From positions 113,846 to 177,845 of the forward strand of contig CAKQSF010000002.1 of the NCBI GenBank assembly GCA_934272845.1: a DNA stretch of 64,000 bases, read 5' to 3'. The DNA is from an uncultured Prevotella sp. (GTDB lineage: Bacteria; Bacteroidota; Bacteroidia; Bacteroidales; Bacteroidaceae). The position numbers were made by a program, and so were the translations under genes. Of the stretch, positions 34,515 through 44,010 are shown piece after piece (the stretch's first letter is position 1; each line of letters begins with the position of its first letter). The notes beneath the pieces were generated by a model, which ran no database searches, was not told the DNA's origin, and saw only the letters and a program-made list of their open reading frames with translations.

Positions 34515-35639
34515 TTAGTTTTGCGTAACCTCTTCCCGCCTTGATGATGGGATAATGGATGGTGTTTTAATCACAATCTTTGAGTGATACACGTTATTTT
34601 CGTCCACTCCTTTAGTCCAAGTGTAGCGATTACCATACACAGCATCAAGGCGTTGCTGCACGAGTTGCAGCCCGATACCATGCCCAGAGCGGTCTGATTG
34701 CGCCTTAGGATTGTTAGAATTGCTGATGTCGCAAACAATTTTTCCATCGTCTTCATACAGTGCTATACTTATGAAACTATCGCCAGTAGCAGCCACGCCG
34801 TGCTTAAAAGCGTTTTCAACAAGCGATATGAAGAGTAGGGGAGCCACCATAGTGTGTGACGTTTCCGCTACGGAGATGTTCGTTTCAATATGCACGTTTG
34901 ACGTCATACGCAGTTTCATGAGGCAGATGTATGATGAGATAAACTTCGCCTCAGACAGCAATGTCACCGTCTCCTGTTGATTATCGTACAGCGTATGGCG
35001 TAACAACTGCGACAGTTGCATCACCGCTCCCTGAGTTCTGCTGGCATCAATGGCAGCGAGAGCATAGATATTATTGAGCGTATTGAGCAGGAAGTGTGGC
35101 GAAATCTGATTTCTTAGTCCCTTCAACTCAGCCTTCTGACGTGCCATTTCAGCCTCCTTCTGCTGGCGTTCAAGAGCATTGATGTGCTCATTAGAGCGCA
35201 TTGCGTAGGCAACAAATATTGCGAGAGAGACGATGAAGGTGTCGATGACTGATGCCGAAATCCAGAAAGCCACAACACTACGATGCTTATTTCCGCGGTT
35301 GTCAGGACTTTTTTCATTTCGTGGCTTAGCAGTAGTCTTCTCAGTCTTTTCCATTTCGCTGCGGTACAGTTCTGCTTCAAAGTGGTGTGAAGCAAGAAGT
35401 GTGAGGCAACACAGTGTTATGACAATTATGTTTGAAAGCAAGAGACTGTGCTTACCGTTACGCTTCATAGCCTGCGGAATCAACTTGTAGTAGTTAATAA
35501 CGAAGGCTGCCACCATGATAATAGGCAACACACTCTTCAGTAGGTAAGCCGTAACGGAAATGTTCTCCCTCGGTCCCAAGAACGTTATTGGGAGAAGGAG
35601 AACAAGTAAAATGCATGTTATGATGATTTTCTTATTCAT
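34515..35639 (-). CDS. LytS/YehU-type sensor histidine kinase
   Basis: A 374-residue kinase. Four membrane helices (about 6-22, 33-50, 66-83, 122-146) precede a coiled linker. The His_kinase domain has phosphorylated His182 in LRNQISPHFLLNTLNNIYA. The ATPase C-terminus has PLLFISLVENAFKHG and GHGIGLQLVQQRL. The positively charged loop at residues 97-121 sits between helices 3 and 4. It begins 11 bp after the MacB permease stop, so it is co-transcribed with the efflux genes and may sense the same substrate. Confidence 0.92.
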   Translation of the reverse strand: MNKKIIITCILLVLLLPITFLGPRENISVTAYLLKSVLPIIMVAAFVINYYKLIPQAMKRNGKHSLLLSNIIVITLCCLTLLASHHFEAELYRSEMEKTEKTTAKPRNEKSPDNRGNKHRSVVAFWISASVIDTFIVSLAIFVAYAMRSNEHINALERQQKEAEMARQKAELKGLRNQISPHFLLNTLNNIYALAAIDASRTQGAVMQLSQLLRHTLYDNQQETVTLLSEAKFISSYICLMKLRMTSNVHIETNISVAETSHTMVAPLLFISLVENAFKHGVAATGDSFISIALYEDDGKIVCDISNSNNPKAQSDRSGHGIGLQLVQQRLDAVYGNRYTWTKGVDENNVYHSKIVIKTPSIIPSSRREEVTQN

Positions 35640-35650
35640 CGCATGATTGT

Positions 35651-36871
35651 TTATTCGTATCTTATAGCCTCTATTGGATCCATTCTCGCAGCCTTACGTG
35701 CTGGGAAGTAACCGAATCCCACACCAATGATGGTGCAGACGATGAACGATACTACGATGCTCCACATAGGAACGGACGTAGGCAACTTAAACAACAGGTT
35801 AGCGGTTTCAGCCAGTGACACGCCCAACAGTATGCCAAGTGCACCGCCCGTCAGCGATATTATGATAGACTCAATGAGGAATTGGTTGCTGATGTCGATG
35901 CCGCGAGCACCTACAGCCATACGCAGACCAATCTCTTTCGTGCGCTCCGTCACGCTCACTAGCATGATATTCATGATACCGATGCCAGCAACGAGCAGTG
36001 AGAATGCTGCTGCTACCACGAGTATTATGGTCACAGTGTCCATCGTAGACGACATTGTCTCCATCATCTCCTGCTGAGAACGAATAGTAAAGTCGTCATC
36101 AGCGTCGTCCTTTAACTTGTGTTGTCGGCGCAGGATAGTGGTCAGTTCGTCAATGGCATCATCGGTCATCTCCTCAGATATGGCAGAACAGTTAACGCTT
36201 GAGAGGTACGTCTGTGCTGTAAGACGTTTCATTACGGTGGTATAAGGAGCGATGATGAGGTTGTCCTGGTCCATTCCGAAACTGTTATAACCTTTGCTTT
36301 TCAGCACACCAATGATGCGGAACGGAATGCTCTTGAAACGTACAATTTTGCCAACAGGGTCCTGTCCGTTAGGGAAAAGTTCGTCAACCACGGTCTTACC
36401 AACCAAGCAAACCTTCGCACTCTTCTTCACATCCTCGTCAGTAAACATACCTCCGCTGGTAATCTCCCATTGTTTGATGTCGAGATATTCGCCCGTTTCA
36501 CCATACATGGTTGTAGAGGTATTGTTGTTACCGTTAATACACTGTCCGCTGGCAGACACCTCAGGGGAGATGTGAGTTATGTATTTCGCCTCGTCCTTCA
36601 TCTTCAGGTAGTCATCAACCTTCAGCGTTTGCATTGCTGATGGGTCCTGTCTGATACCGCCACGCATATCTGCTCCAGGTCGAATCATGATGATGTTGGT
36701 ACCCATCTGCGACAAGTTCTCGCGGATAGACTCCTTAGAGCCTTGTCCAATTGCCATCATCACGATGACGGCAGCCACGCCAATGATGATGCCAAGCATG
36801 GAGAGGAAGGAGCGGAACTTATTGTTCGCTATTGCTCTTAGAGCAACCTTCATTAGGTTTATGAAATTCAT
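35651..36871 (-). CDS. macB: MacB-type ABC transporter permease
   Basis: A 406-residue protein with the MacB topology. A first helix (about 20-45, FLSMLGIIIGVAAVIVMMAI) is followed by a periplasmic domain (about 50-275) and three C-terminal helices with MNIMLVSVTERTKEIGLRMA and ARKAARMDPIEAIRYE. Unlike E. coli MacB it has no fused ATPase, which is a separate gene upstream (37084-37878). With MacA and TolC it should export peptides, macrolides or similar compounds across both membranes. Confidence 0.93.
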   Translation of the reverse strand: MNFINLMKVALRAIANNKFRSFLSMLGIIIGVAAVIVMMAIGQGSKESIRENLSQMGTNIIMIRPGADMRGGIRQDPSAMQTLKVDDYLKMKDEAKYITHISPEVSASGQCINGNNNTSTTMYGETGEYLDIKQWEITSGGMFTDEDVKKSAKVCLVGKTVVDELFPNGQDPVGKIVRFKSIPFRIIGVLKSKGYNSFGMDQDNLIIAPYTTVMKRLTAQTYLSSVNCSAISEEMTDDAIDELTTILRRQHKLKDDADDDFTIRSQQEMMETMSSTMDTVTIILVVAAAFSLLVAGIGIMNIMLVSVTERTKEIGLRMAVGARGIDISNQFLIESIIISLTGGALGILLGVSLAETANLLFKLPTSVPMWSIVVSFIVCTIIGVGFGYFPARKAARMDPIEAIRYE

Positions 36872-36897
36872 AGTGGAAAAATATAACCGACCCCATC

Positions 36898-37062
36898 CCT
36901 TAATCCCCTCCCCGTGGAGGGGAGAAGATAGTTTTATTGCTTGAAGGAAAGGTCGTGAGTATTGTATAATAAAGTGTTAAACTTTTATATTTGCATTGCT
37001 TAATACCATTCATTATGTATCTCTTCCCCTCCTCAGAGGGAGGGAATTAAGAGATGGGGTCG
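36898..37062. repeat. 165-bp inverted GC-rich palindromic element in the efflux operon
   Basis: The left arm (36898-36930, CGACCCCATCCCTTAATCCC...) and the right arm (37018-37062, the reverse complement with a few changes) flank about 87 AT-rich bp. Each arm is itself a small hairpin (CCCCTCCCC...GGGGAG). It fills the gap between the MacB ATPase and permease genes. Confidence 0.8.
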
Positions 37063-37083
37063 TGGTGGTTATGGGATTAAGTT

Positions 37084-37878
37084 CTAATCATCCTGCGGTG
37101 CTGGCAGTGCGGCGAGAGCCTCGGCAGCAGAGAGAATGTTGTGGTTCTCCACGTCTTCGCGTATCTTACCGTCACGTAGCATGATGTTACGCGAAGAGTA
37201 TTGCGCTATCTCAGGGTTGTGAGTAACGAAGATAATCGTTCTGCCCTCGCTGTGCAATTTCTGAAATAGCACCAGCATCTCAAAGGAAGTGCGAGTGTCG
37301 AGGTTACCCGTAGCCTCGTCGGCAAGTATCACCGCTGGGTTGTTAACCAACGCTCTCGCTATCGCAACACGCTGCATCTGTCCGCCCGACATCTGGTTTG
37401 ATTTGTGATCTAGCCTGTTTGCCAGTCCCACAGCCTCAAGAGCCTTCACCGCAGCCTCACGCCTTTGGGTGGCATTATACTGCGAGTTATACATAAGCGG
37501 CAGTTCCACGTTCTCTACAGAGGTTGTCTTGGCGAGCAGGTTGTAGTTCTGGAACACAAAACCAATCTTACGATTGCGAAGTTTTGCACGCTGACTTTTC
37601 GACATCTTGCGCACCGATACACCATCGAGGTAATACTCTCCCGATGTAGGAGTGTCGAGACAACCTAACTGGTTAAGCAGAGTAGACTTACCAGAGCCTG
37701 ACGTTCCCATGATAGTCACAAACTCCCCCTCGTATATCTTGAACGAGACGCCGCGGAGAGCCTTCACCGTCTCAGAGCCGACCTTGAATTCGCGACGCAC
37801 GTTGTCGAGTTCTATCACGACCTTGCGTCCCTCTTTGCTGGTGGCAGCGGTGTTGTTATTATCTTTCTCCATAGTCAA
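37084..37878 (-). CDS. MacB-type ABC transporter ATP-binding protein
   Basis: A 264-residue ATPase. It has Walker [11 protein letters not shown]-loop FVFQNYNLL, signature [14 protein letters not shown], Walker [13 protein letters not shown] and H-loop VTHNPE. The N-terminal ~20 residues are an extra polar extension and the C-terminus has a short Ala-rich tail. It is 13 bp after macA and is separated from the permease gene by the palindromic element. Confidence 0.94.
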   Translation of the reverse strand: MTMEKDNNNTAATSKEGRKVVIELDNVRREFKVGSETVKALRGVSFKIYEGEFVTIMGTSGSGKSTLLNQLGCLDTPTSGEYYLDGVSVRKMSKSQRAKLRNRKIGFVFQNYNLLAKTTSVENVELPLMYNSQYNATQRREAAVKALEAVGLANRLDHKSNQMSGGQMQRVAIARALVNNPAVILADEATGNLDTRTSFEMLVLFQKLHSEGRTIIFVTHNPEIAQYSSRNIMLRDGKIREDVENHNILSAAEALAALPAPQDD

Positions 37879-37891
37879 TAGTCCCCTCTTA

Positions 37892-39070
37892 TTAGTTCTT
37901 CTTATCTTTCTTGCTTGATGGTGGTTTCGGCATGAACGGGTTATCGTTGCCCTGCTTGTCAGCCTCGTCTCCTTCGGCAGTCATACTGAAGTCTGTCACA
38001 ATCTGCTGTCCTGCCTTCAGCCCTCCCGTTATTTCAGTCAAGGTACCGTTAGTGATGCCCGTAGTAACAGGGATAGCGCGGAACACGTTATTCTCTAAAA
38101 CCCAAACCTTGTTCTTGCCTTGGCAGTCCTGAATACTCTGTTCCTTTGTCAGCATCTTCTCGTTAGGAGTGAACTGTAGAGCCTTGGTAGGAACGCTGAG
38201 CACATTCTTAGCCTCTTTGGTGAAGATGGTAACGTTGGCTGTAAGACCAGGTTTCAGTTTGAGGTCATTGTTCTGTGCAGAGATAACTACCTCGTATGTA
38301 ACGACGTTACTCTCCGTCGTAGCCACCTGTCTTACCTGAGTTACCTGACCGGTGAAGGTGTCGTCAGGGTAAGCGTCAACAGTAAACTCTACGCGTGCAC
38401 CCTGTCGTACCTCGCCTATGTCAGCCTCGTCGATGTCGGCAATAACCTGCATCTTCGTCAAGTCCTGCGCTATGGTGAAGAGTTCAGGGGTGTTGAATGA
38501 TGCAGCCACGGTCTGACCCTCTTCTACAGACTTAGAGAGTACGATGCCATCGATAGGAGACGTGATAGTAGCGTAGCCGAGGTTTGTCTCAGCCTTCTTC
38601 ACGTTCTCTGTAGCAGTGCGTACGCTCTGCAGAGCCTGGTCGTAGGTAAGGCGGGCCTGTTCGAAGTCGTTGGCTGAAACAAGTCCCTTGTTAAACAATG
38701 TCTTGTAGCGGTCGAAGTTAGCCTTCTGGTAACTGAGCGAACTCTTGGCAGAAGATAGTTGCGCCTTGGCAGATGCCAATTCGCTGAGCAGGTTAGTCTT
38801 GTCGAGTTCGGCAATCACCTGTCCTTTCTTCACCACGCTGTTGTAGTCCACGTAGAGGTGAGCCACAATACCGCTCACCTGCGTACCGACCGTGACGCTC
38901 GTTACAGGCTCTAACGTACCCGTCGCTGTGACACTGGTAGTAATATCCTTTGTCTCCGCCTTAGCGGTATTATAAGTTACCGCGTTTTCTTTCTTGCCTC
39001 CAGAGAGAAGCCATGTGGCGATACCTATCACCGCCACTATTGCTACTGCAATGTATATTTTCTTTTTCAT
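37892..39070 (-). CDS. macA: MacA/HlyD-type periplasmic adaptor
   Basis: A 392-residue membrane-fusion protein. The N-terminal anchor is IYIAVAIVAVIGIATWLL. A split biotinyl/lipoyl domain has GTQVSGIVAHLYVDYNSVVKKGQVIAELD and ATITSPIDGIVLSKSVEEGQTV, surrounding a coiled-coil hairpin (about 90-170). A beta-barrel domain then follows. The C-terminal tail is Lys/Pro-rich. It links the MacB pump to the TolC-family channel encoded just upstream. Confidence 0.93.
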   Translation of the reverse strand: MKKKIYIAVAIVAVIGIATWLLSGGKKENAVTYNTAKAETKDITTSVTATGTLEPVTSVTVGTQVSGIVAHLYVDYNSVVKKGQVIAELDKTNLLSELASAKAQLSSAKSSLSYQKANFDRYKTLFNKGLVSANDFEQARLTYDQALQSVRTATENVKKAETNLGYATITSPIDGIVLSKSVEEGQTVAASFNTPELFTIAQDLTKMQVIADIDEADIGEVRQGARVEFTVDAYPDDTFTGQVTQVRQVATTESNVVTYEVVISAQNNDLKLKPGLTANVTIFTKEAKNVLSVPTKALQFTPNEKMLTKEQSIQDCQGKNKVWVLENNVFRAIPVTTGITNGTLTEITGGLKAGQQIVTDFSMTAEGDEADKQGNDNPFMPKPPSSKKDKKN

Positions 39071-39118
39071 CGTTATAGTTTATATAAATAAGGTGGTATA
39101 TATACTAAGTTGAGAGAT

Positions 39119-40453
39119 TTATTTCTTCTTATAGAACTCAAGCATCTTGAGGTTGAGAATGGTCATATACTTAGACTGTAACTCACTTTGCTGCGCAGAG
39201 AGCAGACGAGTCTTGCCGTCTTGCAGTTCAGAGATATTCTTCAGTCCCACGGCAAACTGTTCAGAGAGCAGGTCGTAACTGTCTTTAGCGCTCTCCGTGC
39301 TAACCTTTGCTGCCTTATATTGGTTTTGGTAGTTGCCAGCCTGAATCCAATAGTTCTCTATAGTGCTATAAAGCGATGTCTGCTTATCGCGAATATCGAG
39401 CAGAGCCTCTTGCTTCTGAATGTTCGCCTTGTTAATAGCGGTGCGAGTAGAGCGTTGGTCGAAGATAGGTACACTGACCGTAATGCCAGCCCCAGTGCGC
39501 AGATTAGTCTTCATCTGCGATGCCCATCCGTCAGAGTTTAGGCTGTTAGTGCTTGTGCCAACCGATGCGTTGAGGCTCACTGTAGGCATTCGTTGCGCCT
39601 TGGCTATCTTGCCTTGCAGTTCTGCACTCTGCACACTGAGCAATGCACGCTTCAGTTCAGGACGATTATCAAGTGCTTCGTTGTACACGCTTGTCATGCT
39701 CGGAATAGATTGCAGAGCCATGGCGTCAGTCATTTCTGGTGATGCCACGTCGAAAGACTCGTCGTTAGTAATCTGCAACAACTCCTTCAACTGGCGAGTG
39801 TAAGAGCGTGCTTGGCTTTCTGCCTGCACCACGTTATATTCATCCTGCGCCCTCTGTGCAGTCAGTTGAGAGAAGTCCGCCTTACTCATCTGACCCACTT
39901 CGTACATCTGTTTGCCGCGGTTCTCGTTAATCTTGGCAGCCTCAAGCGTAGCCTTGTTAACGTTAATCGCCTCCTTGGTGTAGAGAATCTGAATGTAGAG
40001 TTGCGCTATCTGCTCCTCAATGTTACGTGCAGACGTCACACTGTCCATCTCAGCCTGTTGCTCCGCAATAGAGTTCAACTTCACTTGGTTGCGGTTACGA
40101 TTGCCGTTCCATACAGTCCAGTTTGCACTTACGGTGTATTGACCGTTGTAAGACACCTTGTCGATGCTCGATTCAACCTTACCATCGGTCACCGTTGCTA
40201 CGCCGCTCTTCTGCCACGGAGTGTAGTTCACGTTTTGACTGGTAGAGAAATTCAGCGATGGCAACAACTGCGCCTTAGACAATTTTGTGTCTTCCGCTGC
40301 TGACAACTTAGTCAGTTTTGCCTTTTGCAGCGTGATGTTGTTGTCCATAGCATACTGTAGGCACTCCTCCATAGTCCATGTCTTAGCGTCGGCAGAGACC
40401 GCATTGCCCAAAGACAGAGAGGCTAACAGTGCGATAAAAAGACTTTTTCTCAT
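39119..40453 (-). CDS. TolC-family outer-membrane efflux channel
   Basis: A 444-residue protein. Signal peptide MRKSLFIALLASLSLGNAVSA. Two repeated outer-membrane-efflux domains follow, starting WTMEECLQYAMDNNITLQKA and later RTGAGITVSVPIFDQRSTRTAINKA. Long helices of alternating Ala, Gln and Glu are typical of the TolC tunnel. It is the first gene of the tolC-macA-ATPase-macB-lytS-lytTR operon, behind a consensus promoter. Confidence 0.93.
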   Translation of the reverse strand: MRKSLFIALLASLSLGNAVSADAKTWTMEECLQYAMDNNITLQKAKLTKLSAAEDTKLSKAQLLPSLNFSTSQNVNYTPWQKSGVATVTDGKVESSIDKVSYNGQYTVSANWTVWNGNRNRNQVKLNSIAEQQAEMDSVTSARNIEEQIAQLYIQILYTKEAINVNKATLEAAKINENRGKQMYEVGQMSKADFSQLTAQRAQDEYNVVQAESQARSYTRQLKELLQITNDESFDVASPEMTDAMALQSIPSMTSVYNEALDNRPELKRALLSVQSAELQGKIAKAQRMPTVSLNASVGTSTNSLNSDGWASQMKTNLRTGAGITVSVPIFDQRSTRTAINKANIQKQEALLDIRDKQTSLYSTIENYWIQAGNYQNQYKAAKVSTESAKDSYDLLSEQFAVGLKNISELQDGKTRLLSAQQSELQSKYMTILNLKMLEFYKKK

Positions 40454-40500
40454 TGCTGTTTATATGTTATGTTTAAATTATTTTCGTTCTTATCTGCTTG

Positions 40501-40531
40501 CAAAATTACTTTTTTATTTTTTATTTCCAAA
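40501..40531 (-). promoter_or_regulatory. promoter of the efflux operon
   Basis: Minus strand: TTTG (40528-40531), a 19-bp spacer and TAATTTTG (40501-40508), about 48 bp before the tolC start. It is a full Bacteroidetes consensus. Confidence 0.78.
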
Positions 40532-40703
40532 AGAAAAGAAAAATGAAAACGAACTTTTAAGTTTTCTTTCTCAAATTAATTAAAGCATTATAGACGAAAC
40601 ATAGATATTTTTCTTCTATTTACATTTTTTTACAGTTGAATTTGATAACGTAACTATTCAGCGATAATTTAAGGGTGATTATATGCAAAGTACAGATAGA
40701 ATA

Positions 40704-40887
40704 AGCCTGGAAGGCTATACTATGAGTAACCGTGAGCGAAGCCTACGGATTTGGCATAGGTATGGAAATATCAGCCTGGAGGGCTGTACACTACCAATAA
40801 TGTACAGCCTTCCAGGCTGAGAATAGGGAGAGTACCTAAAAATCCGTGGGCGATGCCCACGGTTACTCATAGTATTGGCTTCCAGCC
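40704..40887. repeat. 184-bp nested inverted-repeat element
   Basis: The outer arms (about 55 bp each) share ACTATGAGTAACCGTG.GC and then GCC.ACGGATTT. The inner arms are CAGCCTGGAGGGCTGTACA and TGTACAGCCTTCCAGGCTG (about 40770-40822). The whole can fold into one long hairpin. It lies in the 757-bp gap between tolC and the formyl-THF cyclo-ligase gene. No gene is evident in that gap. Confidence 0.8.
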
Positions 40888-40992
40888 AAAGAAAGTCTAA
40901 CTCTTCTATGCCGAGAAAACGTGCATATAAGTAAAGACATTAATTGACGTAACCATTGCTGAATAGTTACCTGATAACCATTATGTATTGGT

Positions 40993-41078
40993 GTGATTAC
41001 TTCAGTACTTGCACCAAGTACTACAGTAATCACGCCCAAGTACTGCAGTAATCACGCCCAAGTACTGGGGTAATTACA
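40993..41078. repeat. TAATTAC-type repeat block (copy 4, CCAAGTACT variant)
   Basis: Three imperfect units of the form CCAAGTACT.CAGTAATCACG, with GTGATTAC at one end and GTAATTAC at the other. It differs from the other blocks by replacing TTAATTAC/TTGGGC with AAGTACT, but keeps the unit length of about 22 bp. Confidence 0.65.
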
Positions 41079-41154
41079 GTATGTTTCCTGGGGAGTTGGC
41101 AATATATAACATGCTTCGTTGCATGATATCATTTTCAGAAAGGTGCTGTTAACG

Positions 41155-41185
41155 TTGTGTTTATCTAAAAAAAGTATTACTTTTG
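41155..41185 (+). promoter_or_regulatory. promoter of 5-formyl-THF cyclo-ligase gene
   Basis: TTG (41155-41157), a 20-bp spacer and TACTTTTG (41178-41185), 26 bp before the start codon. Confidence 0.6.
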
Positions 41186-41210
41186 TAGCAAGAATAAATA
41201 CGAGTGAGTT

Positions 41211-41789
41211 ATGTTGAAAGACAAAAACATTATAAGAAAGAGAATGAGAGAGGAGAAAAAACAGCATACAGAGGCAGAGTTAATAGAGTTATCGCGTAAA
41301 ATAAGTAGAAGCATATTGCAGCATCCGAAGGTAAAGAATGCCTCTACATTGTTGCTGTATTGGTCGCTCCCCGATGAGGTGCGTACAGAAGAACTCGTGC
41401 AGACGTTTGCAGACATGGGCAAAGAGGTATTGCTGCCACGCGTGGTAAGTGATACCGATATGACGATACATCGTTTTACGTCTATCACAGACTTACAGAA
41501 AGGAGCCTTTGGCATACTGGAACCTATGGGCGAAAAGGTAGAAATAGAGGAACTGTCAGAACAAGTACGAAAAGCAAGAGAACGTGGAAAAGACTGCATA
41601 GCGATAGTGCCCGGTATGGCATTCGATAAGCATGGACACAGATTAGGAAGAGGAAAAGGCTACTATGATCGTTTCTTGCGGGGAGTACAGGGAATGTATA
41701 AGATAGGAATATGTTACTCCTTTCAGTTGATAGACAGTGTGCCTACAGAAGAACAGGACGTAACGATGGACGAAGTTATTACATGTTGA
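41211..41789 (+). CDS. 5-formyltetrahydrofolate cyclo-ligase
   Basis: A 192-residue enzyme that converts 5-formyl-THF plus ATP to 5,10-methenyl-THF. An N-terminal basic stretch (RKRMREEKK) contacts ATP. The conserved C-terminal motif is AIVPGMAFDKHGHRLGRGKG, followed by YYDRFL (about 128-153), with the phosphate-binding glycines. Length is normal for the family. It stands alone with its own promoter. Confidence 0.93.
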   Translation: MLKDKNIIRKRMREEKKQHTEAELIELSRKISRSILQHPKVKNASTLLLYWSLPDEVRTEELVQTFADMGKEVLLPRVVSDTDMTIHRFTSITDLQKGAFGILEPMGEKVEIEELSEQVRKARERGKDCIAIVPGMAFDKHGHRLGRGKGYYDRFLRGVQGMYKIGICYSFQLIDSVPTEEQDVTMDEVITC

Positions 41790-41834
41790 AATATAACTAA
41801 AAATTAATTATTTTATAGAAATTATTTATAAAAT

Positions 41835-41865
41835 TTTGCAGAATAATAAAATTTAGTTATATTTG
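41835..41865 (+). promoter_or_regulatory. promoter of the RelA/SpoT homologue
   Basis: TTTG (41835-41838), a 19-bp spacer and TATATTTG (41858-41865), giving an 80-nt leader. Confidence 0.72.
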
Positions 41866-41953
41866 CAAAATATTCTATATCTCGTTTTGTTGACTGAAAG
41901 GTAGGTATAGAATTTCTTCGCAATGAAATTGTAACAACTTCAAGGGATAGCCT

Positions 41954-43843
41954 ATGTGTAACATCGAAATAACAGAAGACGAAATTCGTCGTAGGGCAGG
42001 GGAAGTGTTTTCGGCAATGGAGAGTCGTTCTACTTTGGCGGAAATGCAAATGATGAAAGATGCCTTTAACTTTGCGTATGAAGCGCATAGGAATCAAAGG
42101 AGAAAAACGGGTGAACCATATATCATTCACCCCATAGCCGTAGCAAAGATTATTGCTGAGGAACTTCAACTTGGTGCGCATCCAGTGTGTGCGGCCTTCT
42201 TACATGATGTGGTGGAAGATACACCGTGTACCAATGAAAAGATAAAAGAGCGTTTCGGAGACGATGTGGCGTTCCTCGTAAAGGTGGTGACAAAGCAGAC
42301 CAAGAAGCACTACCGCATGTCGAAGCAACTTGATAACTTCAAGCAAATGCTTGACTCTGTTCACTATGACATAAGGGCTATCCTCATAAAGTTGGCGGAT
42401 AGATTGCATAATATGCGCACTCTTGACTCTATGCGCCCTGACAAACAGATGAAGATTGCAGGCGAGACAGACTATTTCTATGCACCGCTCGCTAATAGAT
42501 TGGGTTTCTATACCATTAAGATAGAACTAGAAAATCTCTCCTTCCGTTTTCGCTGTCCGCAGATATATGAGAAGATTCTGCAAATGATAGAGCAGGACAA
42601 AGAGCGCGATAAGGTAAAACTAAAGGCGTTTGAGGATAAGATAGATGAGATATTAACATCGCATGGCATACGATATCGTCGTGAGGTTACATACAAACAA
42701 CCATATAATATATGGAGAAGGATAAACACTCAGAAGGTGGACTATGAACATCTTGAAGGACGACATTTTACAAGGATAGTTTTCCCTGAGGATGTTTATG
42801 TCTCAGAAAAGAATATGTGTCTGAACATATATTCGCTTCTTACTGATAATTTTAAGGAACGTCCGAACTCTATTATCAACTATGTAGACCAGCCCAAGCA
42901 GAATGGTTATCAGAGTTTTCATACGCAATTATTGTCTGATTATGGCATATGGGAAGAGGTACACATACAGTCTGAGCGCATGACCAAAAAATCACATCTC
43001 GGCTACATGCTTGAAGCCGGAAAGAGTGACCAGGTTATATACGAATGGCTTGAACGCTTTCGTAGTGTACTGAAGGATGTTGCCAAGAACAGTAATGAAG
43101 GAGCGGATTTCTTTATAGAGTCTGTTCGTGCCTCATTCTATAATGATGATATACGCGTTTATACACCAGACGGAAAGGCACTGAAACTGCCAAAGAACTC
43201 CAGCGCAATAGATTTCGCGTTCGAAATACATACAGAAGTGGGCATGCATGCTAAGTATGCCAAGATAAACGGACATCTTGCGTCTGTTAAAACCATATTG
43301 AAAAGAGGAGATAGCGTAGAGATTGGTACTGACCCTAATGCGTGGCCACAACGAGATTGGGCAGGTGCGGCAAAGTCATATAAGGCACTTAAAAATATAC
43401 ACATGTACCTTGAGCGTCTTCCTAAGCCGCAGTTCTGTCGTTGTACGTTATGTAATCCTATTCCGGGTGAGGAGGTTATTGGCTTTAATAAGGAAGATGG
43501 AACGATAATGGTGCATCGCCGCGATTGTGCTGACGCTATCAGTTATGCCTCACAGTATGGGGATAGCATTGTGGCGGTAGATTATAAAGAGCAACCAGAC
43601 GTACTCTTTGCTGCAAGTCTTACGGCAAAAGCAGTGGACAGACAGCATCTGCTTAGCGATATTATTGACAGCATATCAAATAAACTTCATTTAAGTATAA
43701 ATGAACTACATACTGTAACAGAGGAACAAATAGTTACGTGTAGGATAGAATTTATGGTGCATAGTTACCAGGAATTGCAGACTATAGTACAGAGTGTGCT
43801 TGATATTCCTGATGTAGATGAGGTCATATATAAGAATAAATAA
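41954..43843 (+). CDS. RelA/SpoT homologue, probable (p)ppGpp hydrolase with degenerate synthetase
   Basis: A 629-residue long RSH protein. The hydrolase HD domain is complete: His59 (PYIIHP), His84-Asp85 (FLHDVVEDT) and Asp149 (IKLADRLHNMRTL). In the synthetase domain NGYQSFHT (317-324) is kept, but the catalytic DxxAxR motif reads GRHFTR (269-274), with Gly in place of Asp. The GRxKHxYSI segment is TYKQPYNIW and EVQIRT is EVHIQS. A TGS domain (about 395-455), a Cys-rich RIS/zinc-finger region (FCRCTLCNPIPGEE) and a C-terminal ACT follow. The length is about 100 residues below typical. I predict ppGpp breakdown rather than synthesis. Confidence 0.85.
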   Translation: MCNIEITEDEIRRRAGEVFSAMESRSTLAEMQMMKDAFNFAYEAHRNQRRKTGEPYIIHPIAVAKIIAEELQLGAHPVCAAFLHDVVEDTPCTNEKIKERFGDDVAFLVKVVTKQTKKHYRMSKQLDNFKQMLDSVHYDIRAILIKLADRLHNMRTLDSMRPDKQMKIAGETDYFYAPLANRLGFYTIKIELENLSFRFRCPQIYEKILQMIEQDKERDKVKLKAFEDKIDEILTSHGIRYRREVTYKQPYNIWRRINTQKVDYEHLEGRHFTRIVFPEDVYVSEKNMCLNIYSLLTDNFKERPNSIINYVDQPKQNGYQSFHTQLLSDYGIWEEVHIQSERMTKKSHLGYMLEAGKSDQVIYEWLERFRSVLKDVAKNSNEGADFFIESVRASFYNDDIRVYTPDGKALKLPKNSSAIDFAFEIHTEVGMHAKYAKINGHLASVKTILKRGDSVEIGTDPNAWPQRDWAGAAKSYKALKNIHMYLERLPKPQFCRCTLCNPIPGEEVIGFNKEDGTIMVHRRDCADAISYASQYGDSIVAVDYKEQPDVLFAASLTAKAVDRQHLLSDIIDSISNKLHLSINELHTVTEEQIVTCRIEFMVHSYQELQTIVQSVLDIPDVDEVIYKNK

Positions 43844-43857
43844 AAGTTGTTAATTTT

Positions 43858-43889
43858 TTTGCAAGATTCAGAGGTATAATATATCTTTG
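43858..43889 (+). promoter_or_regulatory. promoter of the sigma factor gene
   Basis: TTTG (43858-43861), a 20-bp spacer and TATCTTTG (43882-43889). The start codon follows about 120 nt later. Confidence 0.6.
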
Positions 43890-44010
43890 CAGAAAGGTTT
43901 TCGGGTATATACTCTTTGTATCGTGACGATAACCCAATAGAAGTAATGTGGAACGTATTTAATATCGCTTGCCTATAGAAAGACATTTACTTAACAAAAA
44001 GATTAAGAAA

